A stretch of DNA of 64,000 nt from Odiellus spinosus (lineage: Eukaryota; Arthropoda; Arachnida; Opiliones; Phalangiidae): NCBI GenBank assembly GCA_963920705.1, contig OY987239.1:806001-870000 (forward strand). Direction: 5' to 3'. A program made the translations under genes and the position numbers. The notes under the pieces were generated by a model, which saw nothing but the letters and a program-made list of their open reading frames with translations, was not told the DNA's origin and ran no database searches. Of this stretch, positions 45,418 through 58,430 are shown in pieces. The number at the start of each line of letters is the position of its first letter. The stretch's first letter is position 1.

Positions 45418-45917
45418 TACAAAAAAGAGGTTGCTTCGCACCCTTAAAAAAACTCTTTATCTAACTCGAATCAAACCCGTGAAGGGACAGAAATAATTTG
45501 TTAGAGAAAGAGCAATTTCATATCTTTAAAATTATATTTAGTAGATTTAGTCTACTACTTCAAAGATTTTATTACTATTATATATTTTCCAAAAAACGGA
45601 TAAAGATGACCTAGGACTAATGATAAATATATATATACATTAAAGGAACTCCATCTTTAGCTAATTTTATAAGTGATACTGATAGAATTTAAAATTAACA
45701 TCAATGGGAGAGGAAGGTTAACTAGGACGTCTTTATCCGTTTTTTGGAAAATATATAATAGTAATAAAATCTTTGAAGTAGTAGACTAAATCTACTAACT
45801 ATAATTTTAAAGATATGAAATTGCTCTTTCTCTAACAAATAATTTCTGTCCCTTCACGGGTTTGATTCGAGTTAGGTAAAGAGCTTTTTTAAGGGTGCGA
45901 AGCAACCTCTTTTTTGT
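45418..45917. mobile_element. Palindromic element C1
   Basis: ~500 bp with ends TACAAAAAAGAGGTTGCTTC and GAAGCAACCTCTTTTTTGTA. The arms share TCAAACCCGTGAAGGGACAG with palindrome N. An inner complementary pair surrounds a small loop near 45,660. A near-identical copy lies at 49,433-49,928. Confidence 0.9.
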
Positions 45918-46746
45918 ATTATTTCTGTCCTTTTTCACCAAAAATATACACCTTTTCCACATTTCCCTATTTTGCTTTATAGGTTTATTGAACCTTAATT
46001 CTTACTAATGCTGAATAAAAATTAAAGCGTTTAATTGAAGCTTGAATCTATTCGTAATTGAGACCCTGGTACAAATCTCGAAAGGCAGAGATTAACTAAC
46101 CTAACCTTACCTAAGTTGTAAAACAGGGATGGGCTAGTTCAATTGATTAACTAACCTAAACTAATCTTACCTAAAATACTACAAGAGGAACGGGTTAGCC
46201 CGAGTTATAGGGATTACCTAGTTGGAGGGATGGGCTATTTCCAGGGTTTAATTAACCTAATTTAACCTTAAAGATTACTTGATGGAATGGGTAACCCGAG
46301 GGATTAACTAGTTGGAACGATGGGCTAATTTGAGGAATTAACTAACCTAGCCTTACCTAAAATATTACAAGAGGGACGGTCTAGACCGAGCTAGAGATTA
46401 AAATTATAATATTGAATCGCATCGACAAAAAATGAGCATGGAAAGCGAAACAATTCTTTAAAGCAAGAGAACATAATTCAGGAGACCAGAAGTATGTGGC
46501 CGTTTATTTAATTCGCCGACATCAATTTCCGTTTCGTATATCTTATTTAACATTCTAAATCTTTATTTTTTATTATACTTAAGTTAGACGTACTTTAGAT
46601 ACAGACTTCAATAATTGGCCAACTACTTAATAGCAACGTTATTACGTAGTAGTAATGACGAAGCTATTGGATCTAAAGCACATCCTAGTCGCAAAACTCA
46701 AGTATTTTAAAAAATAGTGTAGAGATTGAGAACGTTAAACTATAAA

Positions 46747-48248
46747 GAACAACCCAAACTGCCCATAGGAATTTGGGTAACTTAATGTTAAAAGTTTTTG
46801 TTTCGCCACTGGTATAATTTTATTGTGATAGCAAACCTGGGTTGTGTCTTCACCTTTCTACCACAAAAATAATTATTTAACCATTATAGTCTGCGAATAC
46901 AAATCAATTGACATTTAGCTCGATAATGTTAAAGATAGGCCACATCGTTGGATTCGACAATGGAGTAGACTGTCTTCCCATACCTGAAATCAGTTGAAAT
47001 TTTGAATATTAGTAGACACACGATAGATAAAGATTCTGGGAAAGTATCGTTTTGTAACTGCTATGGGATTTTTCTCAGCAACGATTTATATTACCCAGAA
47101 TTTTGACATAATTTGAGGTGCGGAAGCCCAAAATGCCTGTAAAAGTGTTCAACCTGCCGAACAACAAAGTTTTGCAGCAAAGTAAATTCAAGGAGCGAGG
47201 CACAGACTATACAGCTAACTCGTATAGTCTTTGTGTTCTGAAAAAACAAAGAGAAATAACACCGCAAAAGTATACTGTAGTGGTTTTTATTAAGAAACAC
47301 ATTATTAGTAATTCGACGAAAAATAACAATTTTAGTGGCATTATATTTCAAACAATGTTAGGTGATTCGTCCAAATCACCGGCATCGTCGCAGACTGCAC
47401 GCAATTTATATTGATACCAGCTACCCCTATCTTCGTGTCGTTTATAGCCCAGGCACCGAATAAGGCTGCTAACGTGAGCACAAGTTCTGATGGTCAAGTT
47501 CCCTCCTTTACAGTTGCAATACCATGAAATAACTGGATCAATCCCGATACCATTAGGAATGTATCGAATCAAAGCCTGATGCGTGGCTGAGGCTGAGAAC
47601 TGACTCCCTACGCGAACACGAATTAGGTCTTTTTCCACATAGTTTTAAATATAATGCCACTAAAATTGTTATTTTTCATCGAATTACTAATAATGTGTTT
47701 CTTAATAAAAACCACTACAGTATACTTTTGCGGTGTTATTTCTCTTTGTGTTTTCAGAACACAAAGACTATACGAGTTAGCTGTATAGTCTGTGCCTCGC
47801 TCCTTGAATTTGCTTTGCTTCAAAAATTTGTTTTTCGGCAGGTTGAACACTTTTACAGGCATATTGGGCTTCCGCACCTCAAATTATGTCAAAATTCTGG
47901 GTAATATAAATCGATACTGAGAAAAATCCCATGGCAGTTACAAAACAATATTTTCCCAGAATCTTTATCTATCGTGTGTCTTCTAATATTCAAAATTTCA
48001 ACTGATTTCATGTGGGGGAAGACAGTCTACTCCATTGTCGAATCCAACGATGTGGCCTATCTTTAACATTATCGAGCTAAATGTCAATTGATTTGTATTC
48101 GCAGACTATAATGGTTAAATGATTATTTTTGTGGTAGAAAGGTGAGGACACAACCCTAGTTTACTATCACAATAAAATTTAACCAGTGGCGAAATAAAAA
48201 ATTTTAACATTACGTTACCCAAATTCCTATGGGCAGTTTGAGTTGTTC
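46747..48248. mobile_element. Spy-like transposon, palindromic non-autonomous copy
   Basis: 1,502 bp with ends GAACAACCCAAACTGCCCAT and ATGGGCAGTTTGAGTTGTTC. It lies exactly between AAA (46,744-46,746) and TTT (48,249-48,251) with no target duplication. The paralogous unit has AAATTT uninterrupted at 54,302-54,307. Insertion between AAA and TTT without duplication is the defining behaviour of Spy transposons. Two long inverted arms (46,747-47,355 and 47,635-48,248) flank a ~280-bp spacer. Each arm holds a short open stretch beginning MRKP(K/N)MPVKVFNLP, read outward to inward on opposite strands. Confidence 0.88.
47348..47638 (-). pseudogene. Transposase C-terminal fragment with SWIM zinc finger
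   Basis: The spacer of the Spy-like element encodes about 95 residues on the minus strand including RVRVGSQFSASATHQALIRY and a SWIM-type CxC...CxH finger (WYCNCKGGNLTIRTCAHV). SWIM fingers of this style sit at the C-terminus of many insect transposon proteins. No start and no catalytic domain, so this is a remnant of a parental transposase carried in the loop of a palindrome. Confidence 0.6.
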
Positions 48249-49360
48249 TTTCATGTGTAATCGAGCACTTGGCAGGATATGAAGTCCAACTCAAGTGATA
48301 TTTAATCCCTAGTACTCTCATTGTGATATGTTTTTACAGTGACTTAATATATTAAATTGGCCACATTTCTAGGTAATGCGATTTACATTCAATCGCCTCG
48401 ATTTATTCGAGTACTATACCCAAAAGATCGTGAGAAATAGGTCTCTTATCACCGAAACATAGGTGAGAAACGATTGCCTAAACAATCAAAGACGTCACTA
48501 TAGCACAAACGAGAGGATTCGCCACAATTTTAAACGCTAACGTAAACCACCCATTTGTACGGTGCATCTGTGAGTACTGAATCTGCAAATCTCGATTATA
48601 TAGGCCGAGAAGAGATGTATTATTAAAGTTAAAAAATCAAATGATAAGAAAATCATGCCAACTTTTTAATTACGGTGAATTAGGGTGAATATAATGGGAT
48701 ACTCATGATATGACATAATAGTCAAAATTAGACGGCTGAAGAGGGCTACCCTAGTAAAAGAACCCAATAAATGCAATTTTCCGTTAACGATAAAAAATGC
48801 CATTAAATAAGCTTATCAACTGTTTAATAAAATCAATTTTTGTTTATCAATTTAAAGCCAATTAATAAAGCTCGGCTAGTTATATGTTTTACCCTTTTCG
48901 TCACCCATACAGGCATCTGTCTCTCTATTAACTCGAATTCGATGGATATTCATTATCATTCTACTGTTTAAGAAATAAAATTTTGTTTACCATTTTGAAG
49001 CAATTAATAAAGCTCGGCTAAGCTTATGATTTCACCCTTTTGTAACCCATTTAGGCACCTTTCTTTCTATTAACTCGAAATCGATGGATATTCCTTATCA
49101 TTCTACTGTTTAAGAAATAAAATTTTTGTTTATCATTTTGAAGCAATTAGTAAAGCTCGGCTAAGCTTAAGATCTCACCCTTTTGTAACCCATTCAGGCA
49201 CCTTACTTTCTATTACTTCGTATACTTAATCAACATTTCATTATTGAAATCTGTGTTTAACAAGAGATACTCTTGTACCCGAACGAAGCCTTATCAAATT
49301 TTTTCAAAAGTGCCTTTGTCTGTATTAATTCGAATTCAGTGGACGGTGGGAAGAGGGAAA

Positions 49361-49388
49361 CGACAACGACGACGACGACGACGACGAC
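49361..49388. repeat. ACG trinucleotide microsatellite
   Basis: Nine or so ACG units in copy 1; the same position in copy 2 (58,615-58,626) has about four, so this is a simple length difference between the duplicated units. Confidence 0.9.
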
Positions 49389-49432
49389 AATTTCAGTTAT
49401 CAAGCGCCGCGGGTCCATTGGAAAAGACATAA

Positions 49433-49928
49433 TACAAAAAAGAGGTTGCTTCGCACCCTTAAAAAACTCTTTATCTAACTCGAATCAAACCCGTGAAGGG
49501 ACAAAAATTATTTGTTAGAGAAAGAGCAATTTCATATCTTTAAAATTATAGTTAGTAGATTTAGTCTACTACTTCAAAGATTTTATTATTATTATATATT
49601 TTCCAAAAAACGGATAAAGACGACCTAGGACTAATGATAAATATATATGCATTAAAGGAACTCCATCTTTTGCTAATTTTATTAGTAATACTGATAGAAT
49701 TTAAAATTAACATCAATGAGAGAGGAAGGTTAACTAGGTCGTCTTTATCCGTTTTTTGGAAAATATATAATAATAATAAAATCTTTGAAGTAGTAGACTA
49801 AATCTACTAACTATAATTTTAAAGATATGAAATTGCTCTTTCTCTAACAAATAATTTTTGTCCCTTCACGGGTTTGATTCGAGTTAGATAAAGAGTTTTT
49901 TTAAGGGTGCGAAGCAACCTCTTTTTTG
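49433..49928. mobile_element. Palindromic element C2
   Basis: Second copy of the C palindrome, arms TACAAAAAAGAGGTTGCTTC and complement. It abuts the end of duplicated unit copy 1. Confidence 0.9.
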
Positions 49929-50703
49929 TATAATTTCTGTCCCTTTTTTCACCAGAAATATACACCTTTTCCACATTTCACTATTTTGCTTTATAGGTTT
50001 ATTGAACCTTAATTCTTACTAATGCTGAATAAAAATTAAAGCGTTTAATTGAGGCTTCAATCTATTCGTAATTGAGACGCTGGTACAAATCTCGAAATGC
50101 AGAGATTAACTAACCGAACCTTACCTAAGTTGTAAAACAGGGATGGGCTAGTTCAATTGATTAACTAACCTAAACTAATCTTACCTAAAATACTACAAGA
50201 GGAACGGGTTAGCCCGAGTTATAGGGATTACCTAGTTGGAGTGATGGGCTATTTCCAGGGTTTAATTAACCTAATTTAACCTTAAAGATTACTTGATGGA
50301 ATGGTTAACTACTTGGAAAGATGGGCTAATTCGAGGAATTAACTAACCTAACCTAGCCTTACCTTAAATATTACAAATAGCGCGAGCTAAGGATTAACTA
50401 GTTGGACGGATTGCCTAATTAGAGGGATTAACTAAACTAACCTCACCTTAAAGATTACCAGATGGACGGGGGAGGTCGAGGGATTAACTAACCTAGCCTT
50501 ACCTAAAATATTACAAGAGGGACGGGCTAGATCGAGCTAGAGATTAAATTTATAATATTGAATCGCATCGACAAAAAATGAGCATGGAAAGCGAAACAAT
50601 TCTTTAAAGCAAGAGAACATAATTATGGAGACCAGAAGTATGTGGCCGTTTATTTAACTCGCCGACATCAATTTCCGTTTCGTATATCCTATTTAACATT
50701 CTA

Positions 50704-53700
50704 AAAGTCTAGAGACATTATCATACCAGCTTATCGTTCAATTCCGTTTAACGGGAATTACCTCCTTTAAGCGTGGCTGCAACAGGACGTCTCCAATTGC
50801 ATATTATCACCTTCCACCATCCACTTTACGGTCAAACCTCGATGCTGGACAGTTGAAGGCGATTATACGCAATGGGACGTCTCCCACTGTTATAATCACC
50901 TCCGACCATCACGCACCAAGGTCCAACCACTAGTGTCGGATGTCAGCGGGCCATACTAGCGAGGCGTCCCTCACTAATATGGTCCACATCGACCCTCCAC
51001 TCTCCAAACATCGCCCCCCAAGGGTAAATTGGCCGACAAGTGAGCACTCAGGGTTACGACAAACGTCTGAGCATTGATAAGGTGGGATCTCCACCAGATC
51101 TTATCACAATCGGATACTGTATAATGGCATTCGATTCGCTTATATAGTCTCTTTGGAAGTATAGTACATTGTAGCATTATGGCGTGATATCTTTTAGTGA
51201 ATTGAAACATAATATTAATTTAAAATATAATTCAAAATATTATAATTATGTCTCTTAATCTTATTAATAATGTAGCTGAAAATTAAATTTTAAATTGGCG
51301 ATAGTTTTGAAGATATTTAAGAAATTCTCTAAATATTTGACCGTTTAATAGCAGCTTGAGTTGACAGCACGCGCTAAGCTATTTTCCATATATCATTTAG
51401 TTAAAATAGCAAAGGTATAAAGGGCCGTATAGGCTTGCTGCAAACTCGGGGTGGATTGAAAAATTTAAGCCAATTTCTATACTAATACCAGCTTGAGTTG
51501 ACAGCAAGCGCTAAGCTATTTTCCATATATCATTTAGTAAAAAAAGCCGAGGTATAACGGGCAGTATAGGTTTTGGCTTTCTGCAAACTCGGGGTGGATT
51601 GAAGAATTTAAATAACATTATAGACCAATTTGTATACTTTTGTTTTTTATCTATTTTTGGTTAAAAAGTAGACTAGATATATTTTTTAACTTTGTATAAG
51701 CATCGCTTCTCGGGGTATAAATAAGCGAGATTATCATTTTTCCCACTCAATGATAACCTTGTGTAGGGCGAGGAGAGGTTCACGTTAGGCTTTCACGCCA
51801 GCGGTGTTGCCTCATTGATTCGGCAACGGCTCTTGGTTGCTAAGGCGGTGGTAAAACGCACCTATTATCACATATTTTGAGTAGTGTGTTTAAATAAGGC
51901 ACGTACTTCTTGCAAGAACCCTTTGCAAGTACCTTTTTTTCGGCGACTTGATTCGCAATTCTTAGACTGTAAGGCAAGTATGACTTTACAATAGGGAAAA
52001 AAAATACGATCAAGTTGGACATCCTACACCAAGTGCTCAATTATACTTAAATTCCTAATCTCTACTTTATTTATAAATGTATTTGAGTCCCGCGACTAGG
52101 ATGTGCTATAGAGTATAGACCCAGACTTTAATAAATGGACAACTATACTCAATAGCAGCCCCATTCCTACTACTAGGATAGGCCATACGGTAATTAAGGT
52201 AGGCAAGTTCAATAAGCCGCCACACACTTCCGGTCTGCAATTAGTTCACTAGAGTACTTGTTCGATTTGCGAACTTGCTTTAAGTTGTACAAACTTCGCA
52301 ACTGTGATCCCGCGAAAAGATCGAGCCGGTTTACACTCGACAAGTTGCAAAAATTCTATAAGCGGATGCACATTGAAGTTGTTCGAGAAATCAAATATGC
52401 TTGAAACTCGCGCGAGGGTTTAAATTTCGCGTGTGTCAGGAGAAGCGCTGGATTTGCAGTATAGTCCTGGTCGATTTCCAAAACCGGAAGTCTAGAGACC
52501 CTCGCGAAAATTTTGGCGGGGAAAACTTTTGCCACGTGATCGTCCGCCATCTTTTTGTAGTGTGAATATAGCGACAGACTAACCAACGCCTCCTATATTT
52601 TATCATATCGGAGGTGTTGGACTAACAACTTGAATTTGGTTTGTGGGAAATAAAATTAGAAATAGTCTGGCAACCTGTTACTGCAAAAAGATGTCGGCGC
52701 GGCTATGAGACAAGCGCCCATTTCCGGCAAATCGACGAAAGTCGCGCGAAGAACCAGGCCTTAAATATTTTGAAAAATATTCTAGTTAGTTTGTCGTCAT
52801 ATGACGTTGTTTCCCAACTTGGTGTAATTTTACTCTGATCTGTCCTGCCTTAAAAGAATATATTTTATTCTTCACTCACAGCCTTAATCCACAAAGAAGG
52901 TTAACTTAAAAAAGGTTACTTAAAACTTTCTGTACAGACAAGTAGAGTATATGTAGACCGAGTAGCGCAAATAAGCGAAATTTTACATCGTAATTTTTAG
53001 TTTAACCTGATATACGGAAAGCCAATGCGTTAGTTGTTTATTGATAGGTTTATTAGGGTTGTGTTGTATACTGAAGCCATGTATAGGTTCAATGTGATAT
53101 AACATTTTGCCTTTTCACGTTACTTGGTCTACAAATACTCTACAACCGTCAAAATTCTGATATGGTTTTAAAAGAAGAACCTTGACCTTGTGTATTTAAT
53201 CTCATATCGAGATTAAATGTTTTTCGCATCTAATTTTAATTGGTTTATCAATATGTTATTTGTATATATATTTTTTTAAGATTTTATATTTTTTAGATTA
53301 AAATAAATTTATTATTCAGGAAGATTTTGTAGAACCTAGTTCTCAGGATTACGGGTGTTGAAAATTTATTTTATTTTATGTTATCTTGATGTCGGTGTTT
53401 TCTGCCCGCTATTTGGTAGTGGTAAGATTAATATTTTTCATTTTAATTAATTGACTTATTTGGCGTTTATTTGATAATTTGCTTTACTTAAATTGTTCGT
53501 GTAAGGGCTATTTTACATATTACCAAAGGTTGCTAATTTCAGTTGTCTTAATTCTGACTTTTTTGTTTTAATACTGAATTATGGACTGGATTATTTATCT
53601 TGAAATCTATGTGGTTATATCTTATTTATTTTCCTTTTTTTCTCTAGTTAGGTTTGGTTTTAAGTAGAGAATTATTTAGGGTTGTGTTGGTATACTGAAG

Positions 53701-54126
53701 AAATGCTTATAGGTTCAATGTGATATAATATTTTGCCTATTGGCGTTACTTGGTCTGCAAAAACTCTAGAGCCTTCAAAATTATTATATGGTTTTAAAAG
53801 AAGAACCTTGACCTTGCTTATTTTACTCGATACGCATTTATATTAAAATTAATTCATTATTCAGCAAAATTTTTTCCGACTCTGGTTCTCAAAATTTTAT
53901 TTTGAATTAAGTTTGATTCTTTTGCATTCAAATTTATCTTGATAAGAAGTATATTTTTGATCTGAATTATTGGTTTAATATATTTAGTGTTTAATTGAGA
54001 TATTATTTCTTTTTGCTTTCAATCTTCGTCTTCCACAAATGCCATAAATTTTAATATTTTAGGTAAGGTTAGGTTAGTTAACATCACGTGGTTGTCGGGG
54101 AGGTATTATTTTGGTTTCCCAACTTG
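50704..54126 (+). mobile_element. Non-autonomous Helentron-like element K3, 5'-truncated
   Basis: Begins AGTCTAGAGACATTATCATA, internal to the family's 5' end (K1 has ~50 bp more, including the hairpin). It ends CACGTGGTTGTCGGGGAGGT, ATTATTTTGGTTTCCCAACTTG at 54,126. It matches K1 (20,311-23,560) in inverse over 3.3 kb. It lies between the two halves of CB copy 2. GAAGATGG-type short open stretches are shared with K1 but not protein-like in either. Confidence 0.8.
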
Positions 54127-55293
54127 TTTATTATAATTAAGTTAGACGTGCTTTAGATACAGACTTCAATAATTGGGCAACTACTTAATAGCTACGTTAT
54201 TACGTAGTTGTAATGACGAAGCTATTGGATCTAAAGCACATCCTAGTCGCAAAACTCAAGTATTTTAAAAAATAAAGTAGAGATTGAGAACGTTAAACTA
54301 TAAATTTCAGGTGTAATCGAGCACTTGGCAGGATATAAAGTGATATTTAATCCCTAGAACTCTCATTGTGAAATGTTTTTACAGTGACTTAATATATTAA
54401 ATTGGGCACATTTCTAGGTAATGCGATTTACATTCAATCGCATCGGTTTATTCGAGTACTCTACCCAGAAGATCGTGAGAAATAGGTCTCTTATCACCGA
54501 AATATGGGTGAGAAACGATTGCTTAAACAATCGAAGACGTCACCATTGCACAAACGAGAGGACTCGCCACAATTTTAAACGCTAACGTAAACCACGCATT
54601 GGTACAGTCCATCTGTGAGTACTGAATCTGGAAATCTCGTTTATATAGGCCGAGAAGAGATATATTATTAAAGTTAAAAAATCAAATGATAAGAAAATCA
54701 TGCCAACTTTTTAATTACGGTGAATTAGGGTGAATATAATGGGATACTCATGATATGACATAATAGTCAAAATTAGACGGCTGAAGAGGGCTACCCTATT
54801 AAAAGAACCCAATAAATGCAATTTTCCGTTATCGATAAAAAAATGCCATTAAAAAAGCTTATCAACTGTTTAATAAAATCAATTTTTGTTTATCAATTTA
54901 AAGCTCGGCTAGTTATATGTTTTACCCTTTTCGTGACCCATACAGGCATCTGTCTCTCTATTAACTCGAATTCGATGGATATTCATTATCATTCTACTGT
55001 TTAAGAAATAAAATTTCGTTTACCATTTTGAAGAAATTAATAAAGCTCGGCTAAGCTTATGATTTCACCCTTTTGTAACCCATTCAGGCACCTTACTTTC
55101 TATTAACTCGAATTCGATGGATATTCCTTATCATTCTACTGTTTAAGAAATAAAATTTTTGTTTATCATTTTGAAGCAATTAGTAAAGCTCGGCTAAGCT
55201 TAAGATTTCACCCTTTTGTAACCCATTCAGGCACCTTACTTTCTATTACTTCATATACTTAATCAACATTTCATTATTGAAATCCGTGTTTTT

Positions 55294-55325
55294 ACCTCCC
55301 CGAGTGAACTTGTTCACGGGGAGGT
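55294..55325 (+). other. 5'-terminal hairpin of K4
   Basis: ACCTCCCCGAGTGAAC, then TT, then GTTCACGGGGAGGT. A near-perfect palindrome with a 2-base bulge at the exact 5' end; the GGGGAGGT arm also recurs near the 3' end (58,529). Confidence 0.8.
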
Positions 55326-57143
55326 TTTACGTTCGTCGTGTCTGTGTGTGTGTGTGTCTGTCACTTCCGGTGTAAGCGGATATCCTGTGTAAACGGATAT
55401 CACGTGACCTAGCACGTAGAGCAAAAATCTTGGGACTCAAGACGTAAACATGCCATCTTATCGTTCAATTCCGTTCAACGGGAATTCCTATAATCAGGCT
55501 GCCAAATGGTGTCGTGCGATTTTATGCAACCGTGGACGTCTCCAATTGCATATTATCGCCTTCCACCATCCACATCAAACCTCGATGCTGGACAGTTGAA
55601 GGCGATTATACAATGGGACGTCTCCCACTGTTATAATCACCTCCGACCATCCAAACGCACCAAGGTCTAACCTCCAGTTTCCGATCTCAGCGGGCCATAT
55701 TAGCGAGGCGTCCCTCACTAATATGGTCCACATCAACCATCAATTCGCCCCCTCTACGGGTCAGATTTGCGTTCGTAGCTACACTGAGCGCCTGGTGTAA
55801 TAACTACCTCCAGACATTGAACAGGGGGTGGGTTCCCCTTTCTTCACAGCTTTAAGTTACAGATACCTAATAATGTTTTTCGATCGCCTTATATACCACT
55901 TTTTTTACACTAACGCGTTGTAGCCTTATGGCGTGGTATCTTTCAGTGAATTGAAACGAAATGTTCATTTAAACTATAATTAAAATTTCTTAAATTACTT
56001 AACTTAGTCTAATTAATAATTTCGCTGAAAATTAAATTAAAATTAAATGTTATTTTAGAAGATATTTAAGAAATTTGTGTGTTCAATACCAGCTCGAGTT
56101 GGCAGCACGCGTTAAGCTATTTTCCATGTACCATTTAGTCCAAAAACATAGGTATAAAGGTATTGTAGGCTTAGGCTTGCTGCAAACTCAGGGTGGACTG
56201 GAAAACTAATACAGTTCAACTTCTACGCATATGGAAGTAGTCTTGTTTTTTATCTATTTTAATTGATTGATTTAATTTTTTAGCTTAGCCTCAGTTATTA
56301 AAATGTGTAGGTGTTTTTTTTATTTTGTTTATCGCATATATAAAAGCGTGAAATACTATTTCGGCCGTCAGAGAAAAAGCTGGGATCGAAGAGCTGGTTA
56401 CCTTTTCGCACGCCGTACCAATTCACTAGTGTGATGGTAATTCGACAGCGGCTCTTAGCTGCTTCGACTGGCGATTCTCTCCGTGGAGTGATACCTCCTT
56501 TACCTCGGTGTCGAGGAGAGCTAATACACGTGTGTTTGGGCTTCGTACTTGTACATAACCTTAAGGCCTGCGTAAAAGCCTCATATAATGTAAGGTCTTA
56601 TTAGTGATTTGCACTTGACTTTTGGAGCGAATGTACCCGTATATCTAACTTAAACTTCTCCATTACCTACTTTGATTTTCATGTACTTGAGTTCCGTGAC
56701 TGGAATGTGCTTTAAACCAAATCTTTAATAATTCGCCATTGAATAACAAACCAACTATTACCACGTAGGATAGGAGACATGATAATTGAGGTCTACATGT
56801 TGAATAACCTGGCACAAACTTGTATTTAATAGAATAACCGGCCGAGTACAGGGACTGGAAGTCTGCAACAGACTTCTAGTCCGATATTGGCTACGATTGA
56901 CTTCATTTACTGATAATCATGTGATTTAAATCTAAGATCGACGACTATAATAACGATAGTCAAATAAATTTGGTCTTCGACCTATTAATCAGTTTAGGTC
57001 CTTGATTTGGAACAGCGAATTGGTTTAGGCCTACCGGGATAATGTTAAAAATATTTGCCAATAAAAGTTCATATCCTTTCGCCGATTTAAAGATAATGAA
57101 GAAAATATTTGTCAATAAAAATTTTAATTAGAGGAATAGCTGC

Positions 57144-57214
57144 TATGATCGCTGGAAAAGAACCCGCGCATTCTGGGTGGAAGCCAGATGTCCTTTACCC
57201 TAGACCATATCGGA
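57144..57214 (-). pseudogene. tRNA-Glu-like sequence, unit 1
   Basis: The minus strand reads TCCGATATGGTCTAGGGTAA, with an anticodon loop CTTCCAC (position 34-36 TCC) and a damaged T-arm (GGGTTCTTTTCC). The 5' half is close to insect tRNA-Glu. Not expected to be functional. Confidence 0.6.
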
Positions 57215-57290
57215 CGACGGACTTGCTTATTACAGGAAGATAATAAAGAAAATATTTGTCAATATAATTTTAAAAATTTAAAATTCCTAC

Positions 57291-57343
57291 GCCGATACCA
57301 GGAATCGAACCCAGGCATATCCTTGCCTCTAGACCAAATCGGA
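57291..57343 (-). pseudogene. tRNA-Glu-like sequence, unit 2, anticodon arm deleted
   Basis: TCCGATTTGGTCTAGAGGCA joins directly to GCCTGGGTTCGATTCCTGG and a matching 3' acceptor strand TATCGGC. The B box GGTTCGATTCC is intact; the anticodon arm is missing (53 nt). Confidence 0.65.
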
Positions 57344-57403
57344 TGTGATTACTACTCGAAGATAATGAAGAAAATATTTGGCAATACAATTTTAAAAATA
57401 TTA

Positions 57404-57474
57404 AATCCCTTCGGGAATCGAACCCGGGCGTTTTGGGTGTAAGCCCGATATCCTTGCCCCTAGACTATATTAGC
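57404..57474 (-). pseudogene. tRNA-like sequence, unit 3
   Basis: GCTAATATAGTCTAGGGGCA, anticodon loop CTTACAC (TAC) on a poorly paired stem, then an intact B box GGGTTCGATTCCC; the 3' acceptor strand does not pair. Derived from the same tRNA-Glu parent. Confidence 0.6.
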
Positions 57475-57543
57475 TGTGCCTACTACTCGTAGATAATTAA
57501 GAAAATATTTTTTAGTAAAAATTTTAATTAGAGGAATAACTGG

Positions 57544-57614
57544 ACCAATACCGGGAATCGAACCCGCGCATTCTGGGTGAAAGCCAGATGTCTTTCACCC
57601 TAGACCATATCGGA
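57544..57614 (-). tRNA. tRNA-Glu(UUC)-like gene, best copy of the array
   Basis: 71 nt. Acceptor strands TCCGATA and TATTGGT pair at six of seven positions (first pair T-T). The anticodon stem-loop TCTGG-CTTTCAC-CCAGA has anticodon TTC, and the T-arm GCGGGTTCGATTCCCGG is good. The D loop is abnormal (GGTCTAGGGTGAAAGACA lacks GG). It may be transcribed by Pol III, but is probably a pseudogene or SINE-like source given its neighbours. Confidence 0.5.
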
Positions 57615-57640
57615 CCTGATTATAAGCCGAAGATAATGAA

Positions 57641-58430
57641 GAGATATTGATTAATAAGATAGACGAGTCACGACACGGTAATTGAGATCCGCAAGTTGAA
57701 TAAGCGGCCACAAACTTCTGGTCTGCAACTAGAATAACCGGCCGAGTACATGTACTAACAATAATTGAAGACCAATATTGGCTACCATTTAATGATCAAG
57801 GGACTTAGAACCCCAATTTGAGTTTTTATCAATCAATTATTTAAGATAGACTCCTATAAGAAGAAAATCACCCAAGGGTTTCTAGCCTTGAAACGATGGA
57901 TTTGCAGTTTAAGGCGGAGGTGGATGCACTCAGACACATTTTTCGCGCGTTTCAAATTCGTGCGCGAGCTTGAAACAGGCGAATAGTACTTCAATCACCG
58001 CACGAGCTTGAAACGCTCGAAAAATGTGTCTGTGTGCAGTCGGCTTAACAATTAGCACACGAATTAGAGAGATTGGGGATCGACAATGTTTGCAATTTGT
58101 CACGTGAACGCGTATAGCGAGAGTTTCTAGCGAAAAATATAATTGTTTCCGCACGAATAAGAAAATTGTCAGTTTCTGAGAAAGTAAAATACCAGAGCTC
58201 GATAATTGGTAATCGTGATTTCAAAATCAGAATTTGCATACATTATATCTTTATTCTTACGCAATGAGAATGTTCACAATTGGCAAAGTAGAGGCAGATC
58301 GATAAAATATATAGGGAAAATGTAGCAGATTTGCAGTTTAAAATTTTCGCCGACACTGTTTTATAAAAGTATATTGTCTAGCACTTTTTTAGTCAGCGGC
58401 TACCCAACTAAATGTACCCTGCGTCTTATT
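57641..58430. other. Rest of K4, small palindrome, no gene
   Basis: 57,925-58,030 is a foldback: ACACATTTTTCGCGCGTTTC pairs with GAAACGCTCGAAAAATGTGT. The remainder shows no gene. Confidence 0.5.

Larger units (their letters stand above)
45418..49430. repeat. Tandem-duplicated unit CB, copy 1 (carries the Spy insertion)
   Basis: About 2.51 kb once the Spy element (46,747-48,248) is removed. It starts with a 500-bp palindrome, continues with ~75-bp units rich in TAACTAACCTA and GGGATTAACTAG, and ends with an ACG microsatellite and GGAAAAGACAT. Copy 2 follows head to tail at 49,433. Nothing coding was recognised. Confidence 0.85.
57045..57640. repeat. Tandem array of ~120-135-bp tRNA-bearing units
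   Basis: Each unit is a tRNA-like sequence on the minus strand plus a spacer containing GATAATGAAGAAAATATTTG and AATTTTAAAAAT-like runs (spacers at 57,095, 57,238, 57,361, 57,490 and 57,627). There are four tRNA-like units, all within Helentron copy K4. Confidence 0.8.

Noticed and set aside
47118..47877. Pair of similar ~90-residue genes (MRKP(K/N)MPVKVFNLP) on opposite strands
   Set aside because: They are the two arms of one palindromic Spy-like element; no domain, no independent start context.
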